NCBI GenBank assembly: GCA_000697455.1
Contig: JNET01035393.1
Location: 1 to 13,796, forward strand
Length of the DNA stretch: 13,796 bases
Direction of reading: 5' to 3'
Origin: Basidiobolus heterosporus B8920
Taxonomy: Eukaryota > Basidiobolomycota > Basidiobolomycetes > Basidiobolales > Basidiobolaceae
The translations under genes and the position numbers were made by a program. Under the pieces are notes generated by a model. That model did no database searches, had not been told where the DNA came from, and saw only the letters and a list, made by a program, of their open reading frames with translations. Below are positions 9,019 through 13,796 of the stretch, in pieces (position 1 is the first letter of the stretch; every line of letters begins with the position of its first letter).

Positions 9019-9041
9019 ACAAGAGAGTTCTTGGCGCTCAT
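9015..9041 (-). promoter_or_regulatory. possible uORF (8 codons) overlapping the BCAS3 start as ATGA
   Basis: If the BCAS3 frame begins at 9018, an upstream ATG at 9041-9039 encodes MSAKNSLV and its TGA (9017-9015) overlaps the main ATG in the arrangement ATGA. A two-codon uORF (ATG ATA TAG) lies further up at 9107-9099. A minus-strand TATA-like run lies at about 9239-9253. If translation really starts upstream, these are not leaders. Confidence 0.25.
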
Positions 9042-9572
9042 TAAGTGTGGGGCTTTCGACTTTTGGTGTACTTTTGTCGCTAGGTAAACGTTTAGAGGCT
9101 ATATCATGCTCTCTACTTTTGGTAACTTGGGAGACTACTTTGGAAGACAACTTAAAAAACCTGAGGCTTAATAAGCTTGAAGCTGTTTCAATAGAGTGCA
9201 GAGAGTTCGATACAGAAAATTGTGGTCCACTGAAGCAATTATATAAGATATAAACGTGTTTGACTAATCTAGACAGGTAGGGTGAGCTAAAGTCACAGTT
9301 AAAAGGAAAATGTAGAGCCGCAATTTCAAGATAAGGTATGAAGTAGCCAGGTGTTTCTGATATAGAAAATGATGTGACTGTGAAGATAAGACTGCAGCAT
9401 CTAAAATTATCCGCCTCTTTTCCACAAATCACTTGCAAATACAAGGAATCTCTGACCCTCTCCAATCGTTGTATTTACCTCATGTGTATCTCACTGTACT
9501 CGGAAAACACACCAACGTATTACCTGCCCTCTCCTAATCGCCTGGTCACCCAAGTGATTATCCCATCCATTC

Positions 9573-9578
9573 CACGTG
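9573..9578. promoter_or_regulatory. E-box CACGTG
   Basis: A perfect palindromic CACGTG lies about 550 bp upstream of the BCAS3-like start used here. bHLH factors (Cbf1/Pho4 in yeasts, MITF/TFEB in animals) bind this core. One 6-mer in a 1.6-kb spacer is weak evidence. Confidence 0.2.
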
Positions 9579-9673
9579 AAATGGCAAGATCACTACGAGA
9601 TTGCCGGTATTTATTATCCGCTTTTATTCGTCGTAGCAAGATCAGCCATTACCCACTCAACTCTTGGAATGCA

Positions 9674-9695
9674 AGCCCGACTACAGCCCGACTAC
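9674..9695. repeat. perfect 11-bp tandem duplication
   Basis: AGCCCGACTAC occurs twice back to back (9674-9684, 9685-9695) within the unassigned region. No function is evident. Confidence 0.5.
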
Positions 9696-10454
9696 TGAGC
9701 CACGACTGCAATATAAACTTGTCTTGTTTATGGCTTCACACCATAGATGCTTCTTCTCTATGTATCTGTAAGACTCGGTATTCAATAGTTCACAAGCTAT
9801 CCCATATCACCAGCATATCACCAAATTTCCTGAGCCTATTGTGGCTTAGCTGCAATGGCATCTCGTGTCAAGGGGTCAGTTACTCCTGAATTCGTATCGT
9901 GAATTGGCACTTTAATTTAAATGACTTGGACTGCATGCTAAGCATTGCCTGAGTCATGTTTCATCTTGTAGTAAAGCGCAATGAAGATGAAGAAAGCTGA
10001 TCAACCTATGAAAAAATCCACCTACGATAAAGCCTATCAGCATAGCCAAGCCACTAACCGAAACCCCACTACTTATGTTCAGGATAATGGCTGTGAAATT
10101 CTACCAATGCTCAGGTGGCACTTTCAGATTGACAAATCGATGGCACCCCTGAGATCGATATAAACTGAGATATCAACCCTCAACCCATTGCGGTGATATT
10201 TGAGGAATCTCTGTAACTATAGTTTAGATTACATCAGGGCAGGCAACTGATTTGATGGCCACTCCCCTTAAATTGACAGAATTACTCATATGCATACCGT
10301 CCCAAGTATGACCTCCAGGCGCAATCCTGAGACCCGCCTTTTTCTACCTTGTTGATGTTGGGAATGGCTGAAAGGTCTGCCCCGACCTTCTCACAATTTT
10401 CGTACACCAATAATAATACAATACAATATAACTTCGTAACACCATCTTACCAAG

Positions 10455-10461
10455 TTAGTAA
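10455..10461 (+). promoter_or_regulatory. possible Yap1/AP-1-type site TTAGTAA
   Basis: TTAGTAA, followed by G, lies about 193 bp upstream of the WrbA-like start codon and equals the yeast Yap1 response core (TTACTAA on the other strand). Yeast Pst2 and relatives are oxidative-stress induced, so the placement is sensible. A 7-mer can occur by chance. Confidence 0.25.
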
Positions 10462-10609
10462 GTGGGTGCGAAAACCTAGGTTACAAAGGCCATGAAGCCA
10501 TTCAAATACCTACCCTGGGAGTAGACACAATTTCGTCGCAAGTTACACCGGATGGTTTAGAATTTTTTTGGTTCTCATAAATTAGGAAATTTTGTTTGGA
10601 TTCTTGAGT

Positions 10610-10616
10610 TATAAAG
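10610..10616 (+). promoter_or_regulatory. TATA box of the WrbA-like gene
   Basis: TATAAAG lies 38-44 nt upstream of the ATG at 10654. This spacing implies a short leader. An ATG at 10632 in another frame could be in the leader if transcription starts early. Confidence 0.45.
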
Positions 10617-10653
10617 AGTTAGCCTGGAAAAATGTTTCTGCATTCACAACCTT

Positions 10654-11664
10654 ATGTCCATTCAATCAATACCACCCATTCAAATCCATGCGCCAACTCG
10701 GCGAGCAAAGATATTAGTGATCTTTTACACATTATATGGACATGTATATCAACTTGCCAAAGAAATCCAGATCGGACTGGAGAAAAACCCAAATGTCAAT
10801 GTAGAGATGTATCAAATACCAGAGACAATGCCGGATGCACGTAAGCATGTTCCCATAGAAGCTACTCACTACAATATTTGACGTTGCGTTACGATATTGA
10901 ACTTCAACAGTCCTCAAAAGTATAGGTGCACCTCCTAAGCCGGAAGTTCCCTTGATAACATTAGAGAAATTACAAGAAGCAGATGGAATATTGTTTGGTA
11001 TTCCGTAAGTTCATTTATTCAGATTTGTCGAGATGCCTTCATTTTACTTACCAGACTGGTCTGGTATTTCTTTGCGGTGATATAGTACACGATATGGAGC
11101 CATGCCTGCACAATATCATGTATTCTGGGAGTCAACCCTCCCATTATGGACGGAGTACGTCTACAATCACACTCCGTTAGATTAATCTTTACTAACATAC
11201 TGTCTGACATTTCTAGTGGTGCTCTATGCCATAAATTGGCTGGTACATTCTTCTCAACATCTTGCCAACGAGGTGGCCAGGAGTCTACTGGATACACATT
11301 CATAACCAACCTAGTCCACCATGGAATGGTATACGTTCCATTGGGCTTCACCTCGCCTCATTTGACTGACAATACTGAAGTGATAGGCGGAAGCCCTTGG
11401 GGTGCGGGAACCATAGCGAATGGCGATGGATCAAGGCTAGCTACACAAAAAGAACGAGAGCTTGCGCGTTCTCAAGGAGAGCAATTCGCACAGCTGGTCC
11501 AGCAAATGACTCGTGGAAAATGTGCCGAAGAAAGTCTCAATACACCGACCAATAGCACATATTCAACGAACATCACACTCAACAGTCACCTTACCGTTCA
11601 TGAGAAGAAAGTCAAAAAGAAGAAAAGTTTCTTGAAAAGCTTTAAAAAGCTCTTCACCCATTAA
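10654..11664 (+). CDS. WrbA/Pst2/Ycp4-type NAD(P)H:quinone oxidoreductase with Lys-rich C-terminal tail, 4 exons
   Basis: Exons 10654-10840, 10911-11004, 11086-11154 and 11217-11664 (introns 70, 81 and 62 nt, the last with a TTTACTAAC branch site) give 265 aa. The protein has the flavodoxin fold of the WrbA family. VIFYTLYGHVYQLA (about residues 22-35) forms the FMN phosphate loop; IGAPPKP, FGIPTRYGAMPAQY, GTFFSTSCQRGGQEST, LVHHGMVYVPLGF and GGSPWGAGTIANGDGS follow in family order. Such enzymes reduce quinones by two electrons with NAD(P)H, using FMN, and protect from oxidative stress; yeast Pst2, Rfs1 and Ycp4 sit at eisosomes. The usual length is about 200 aa. Here an N-terminal extension of some 18 residues and a C-terminal extension of about 60 residues are added, the latter Thr/Asn/Ser-rich and ending in a lysine-rich stretch (KKVKKKKSFLKSFKKL). 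The start is the first ATG in frame. Confidence 0.95.
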
Positions 11665-11735
11665 TAGGATCGGTTTCTTCTCTTCACATTGCAAATAATT
11701 TTTGGTGCTACTTAATTTCTTCACTTATCATAATG

Positions 11736-11750
11736 TAATAATAATAATAA
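11736..11750. repeat. (TAA)5 microsatellite
   Basis: Five perfect TAA units, followed by TAG, lie about 72 bp after the stop of the WrbA-like gene. They are in the likely 3' UTR and near where polyadenylation would occur. Confidence 0.6.
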
Positions 11751-11926
11751 TAGAACTCATTATGGCAATTACTATTTTGCTTGATTTCTGCTGGGTAACT
11801 TGATATTTATAGTCATCAATCATCATACGCGTATCATGTGATAAGCCCAAGGTGTGACTTTCATTGGGATTAGGGAAGGGTTGTGAGGAAGTGGCGCAGT
11901 TGATATGGGAGCAGGGAATTTATGGG

Positions 11927-11970
11927 TCTAACTGCGATCTAATTCAGCTCTAATTGCGATATATTCATTT
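11927..11970. repeat. diverged 22-bp tandem repeat
   Basis: TCTAACTGCGAT (11927-11938) recurs as TCTAATTGCGAT (11949-11960), one mismatch in 12, at a spacing of 22 bp. The rest of each unit is less alike (CTAATTCAGC against ATATTCATTT). A third weak start, CTAACTTCAAT, follows at about 11971. Confidence 0.4.
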
Positions 11971-12191
11971 CTAACTTCAATCATCAGAACGACAAGAAAT
12001 GATCAACTGGAACGAGGGGTGAAGCAGGAGTAATGAAGCAAAAAAATCGAAGTTCAGGAAAATAAAATACATACGAGAGAGAGATGATGTGGTTTACGGA
12101 TACTATGGAGGAGGGTTGAGGTTGATGGAATGGATATAAGTAATTTACCAAGTAGTAGTAGTGCAATATCTAACAATAATCAAACTCCGTA

Positions 12192-13569
12192 TTAGTCATC
12201 CTCTAGCGTCATGTACCGTTCTCCAGCCTGTTGTGCATGCGCGATCCCATGAGGCGACGATTGGACTAAATAGCCACTTTAGTATATGCCAGGATACTTG
12301 AGGATATTGGTTACTTACTGTACGCTTTCAAGCCCTTGCCAAAGTTCCGGTAGCACACCCATGTTTGTATTATGGTCAGTAGGATCATGATTAGAGAGAG
12401 AGCAGCTACAAGCGGTTAGGTGTATGTCAATGCTAGTGCTTGTGCAATAATGATGTCGCTTGTTCTTACCAAAGAATGACAAAAAGATGATCACGTTCTG
12501 ATACTTGTCAGCGTGTCTTTGAATCCACATCTTAATGATTTTGAAAGCAAAGTAGCTAGCTCCACAAAATAGTCCGACCAGAAAAATTTTCACCATAATC
12601 TTATTCTCCTTCCTCATTCCATAGATGGCCACTACCAAGGTGATGATCATCAATGGCAGTGCAGCGATGGTTAGTGGGATTTCCACGTCAGTCCCACGTA
12701 AAACCAGAACCAAAAACTGTACGCAGAACCCCAAGAAAAAGAAGACATCCATCTTGATTAGCATGAGAAAGATCTGGTACGCGCGAAACCTCTCTGGGAT
12801 TGGGGCGGTTAGTATTCCGTTGGGCTAAGATGTACACACACCAACACCAGCCTTACCTTTCATCCGTAAATCAGCTCCAATTCTTTTGTATATTTTCCAA
12901 CCAAACTCTTGATAAAGCTTCCAACTAACTATCATAAAAGCAATCTGGAAGAACAATATAACACCGGCGATGATGATGGGAAACAAGATGAGAATTCTAG
13001 GGACATTGTTGGCTCCGAAGGTGTTGAGAAAAGAGGACAGCTGGAACCATTGGATAATAGAGTATCCAAAGCAGCAGAAATGAAACACCAAAAATCCAAT
13101 GATTTGAATGGTATTTTGAAAGCGTAGCTAAATAGAAGGTTAAGAGTCAGTACTTTTCGGCAGAGCAATAGTCTAGGAAGTAACCAATTACCGCATCCCA
13201 TATAAGGACGACCTGGAATATTTGGGAACTTATAAAGATAATAAAGTAGATAAATAAACTTTTGACTTTCACTCTTAAGGCCTCTTTGCTGTCTATCAAA
13301 GAGTCCTCACTACTATTCTCCCATTCAGGCTTTTTCATAAAATAGGTGTAGGTGATGAAAGACTCGAAAAATATCACCAATATTGCTTCAACGAAGACCA
13401 ATATTAGTGTAAGCTTGGCGGTGCTGAACTTTCGTTGCTGCTGTCGAACAAGAAAGTAGAAGTGGGTTTAGTTCACTGGAATAAGTATGCACAGAGATAT
13501 ATGTCCATGTTGGCTGCGGGCCAAGAAAGCATATACAAATACAAGGGCTACTTGTGACAATACCTTCAT
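12192..13569 (-). CDS. UPF0658 family Golgi multi-pass membrane protein, 6 exons
   Basis: Exons: 13569-13537 (uncertain), 13440-13192, 13127-12857, 12793-12470, 12405-12319 and 12265-12192. Introns after the first are 53-64 nt and the phases agree, giving about 345 aa. The protein is almost all membrane, with about eight hydrophobic helices. Family-like segments are LIWDALRFQNTIQIIGF (across exons 2/3), IGADLRMKERFRAYQIFL (across exons 3/4), KMDVFFFLGFCVQFLVLVL, DVEIPLTIAALPL and YRNFGKGLKAY. These match the fungal UPF0658 Golgi apparatus membrane proteins, whose function is unknown. The C terminus is short and polar, ending RYMTLEDD. The ATG at 13569 may be followed by donors at 13563, 13551 or 13536, all in phase. 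I chose GTATAT at 13536 (intron 96 nt). The true start could differ by about ten residues. Confidence 0.88.
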
Positions 13570-13588
13570 GGTCAAGCTCTGCCCTCTC

Positions 13589-13596
13589 TCTTATAT
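13589..13596 (-). promoter_or_regulatory. TATA-like box upstream of the UPF0658 gene
   Basis: ATATAAGA on the minus strand lies only 20-27 nt before the ATG at 13569. If it is a TATA box, transcription would begin at or just past that ATG, which is one reason the first exon is uncertain. The rest of the window to 13796 shows no other gene. Confidence 0.3.
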
Positions 13597-13796
13597 TGAG
13601 TATTTTTTGTCAGTGACGATATTAGGTGCGGTATAAACCAAAAATAAATAGAGAAATATATGTGAAGGCCTAATTGGAGAATAAGTGTTGGGCTTTAACA
13701 GCCGGAATTTAGAGCCCTTAACTAGCAAGGGGTGTAGGAGAGCTAAAGTTCGTCAACAAAGGAACTGTTGAAGAGGTAAACCAGACCCGAGGAAAA

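Larger units (their letters stand above)
9019..10653. other. 1.6-kb region without an assignable gene between divergent BCAS3-like and WrbA-like genes
   Basis: The first 450 bp (to 9465, minus) stay open in the BCAS3 frame. The part nearest 9018 is Lys/Ser/Pro/Glu-rich (SKRLPSDKSTPKVESP) and could be more of the BCAS3 N terminus. Farther up the translation is hydrophobic and unconvincing. A plus-strand frame of 171 codons at 9374-9889 has no motif and odd composition. Short protein-like pieces on the minus strand (10100-10006, flanked by AG and GT; and a 16-codon run ending at about 9851) could be exons of a small membrane protein, but I could not join them in phase. The last 200 bp should be the promoter of the WrbA-like gene. 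Confidence 0.4.
11665..12191. other. intergenic, convergent 3' ends
   Basis: About 527 bp lie between the stops of the WrbA-like (+) and UPF0658 (-) genes. It is AT-rich with no coding frame recognised. It holds a (TAA)5 microsatellite at 11736-11750, a diverged 22-bp tandem repeat at 11927-11970 and a short GA run near 12074-12083. Confidence 0.6.

Noticed and set aside
9374-9889. Plus-strand open frame of 171 codons
   Set aside because: It has no recognisable motif and an odd composition rich in Ser, Leu, Ile and Cys. It overlaps the open BCAS3-side frame on the other strand, and has no TATA-like start context or splice signals. Kept only as a remark in the region description.
9841-9900. 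Short plus-strand frame MASRVKGSVTPEFVS and its antisense run as a small gene
   Set aside because: Both strands read like protein over only 15-17 codons. Following the available donors and acceptors leads quickly to stops, so no gene model could be supported.
10632-10844. Alternative start ATG at 10632 for the quinone reductase
   Set aside because: It is in another frame and lacks the flavodoxin motifs; the frame from 10654 carries them.
1-13796. Mobile element, virus-derived element, CRISPR array or biosynthetic cluster
   Set aside because: No transposase, integrase, reverse transcriptase, capsid-like frame, long terminal or inverted repeats, or regular spacer array was seen. The neighbouring genes are unrelated housekeeping loci.

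Overview
The window looks like nuclear DNA of a fungus, most likely an early-diverging (zygomycete-grade) lineage. The genes are compact and intron-rich. About 31 introns, nearly all 51-96 nt, have GTAAGT/GTATNT-type donors, frequent CTAAC/CTAAT-like branch sites and pyrimidine-AG acceptors. Two proteins point to fungi (UPF0658 Golgi membrane family, SMI1/KNR4 domain). The TANGO2 and BCAS3 orthologues are conserved across eukaryotes. The lineage is an inference; no rRNA or other marker is present. I see no tRNA, rRNA, CRISPR array, transposon or virus-derived element.

Layout from left to right: (1) the 3' part of an SMI1/KNR4 (SUKH) gene on + (3-416), with probable further exons to 712. (2) A four-exon TANGO2/NRDE gene on - (1073-2098). 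(3) Divergent from it across a 411-bp promoter region, a six-exon coclaurine N-methyltransferase-like / CFA-synthase-like methyltransferase on + (2510-3908). (4) An unrecognised two-exon type I membrane protein with a very His-rich luminal segment on + (4386-5486). (5) Convergent with it, a 13-exon BCAS3-family WD40 protein on - (5694-9018, N terminus unsettled). (6) About 1.6 kb without an assignable gene. (7) A four-exon WrbA/Pst2-type flavodoxin-fold quinone reductase on + with an unusual lysine-rich tail (10654-11664). (8) A 0.5-kb convergent spacer. (9) A six-exon UPF0658 multi-pass membrane protein on - (12192-13569).

The genes do not form a cluster or pathway. They look like ordinary housekeeping loci: endomembrane/heme (TANGO2, UPF0658), autophagy (BCAS3), lipid or amine methylation, and redox defence. 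The least explained items are the His-rich membrane protein, the exons after the SMI1/KNR4 domain, the open reading frame and uORFs before BCAS3, and the basic tail of the quinone reductase. Exon boundaries were assigned by eye from splice motifs, frame continuity and family resemblance. They agree in phase throughout, apart from the first exons noted as uncertain.
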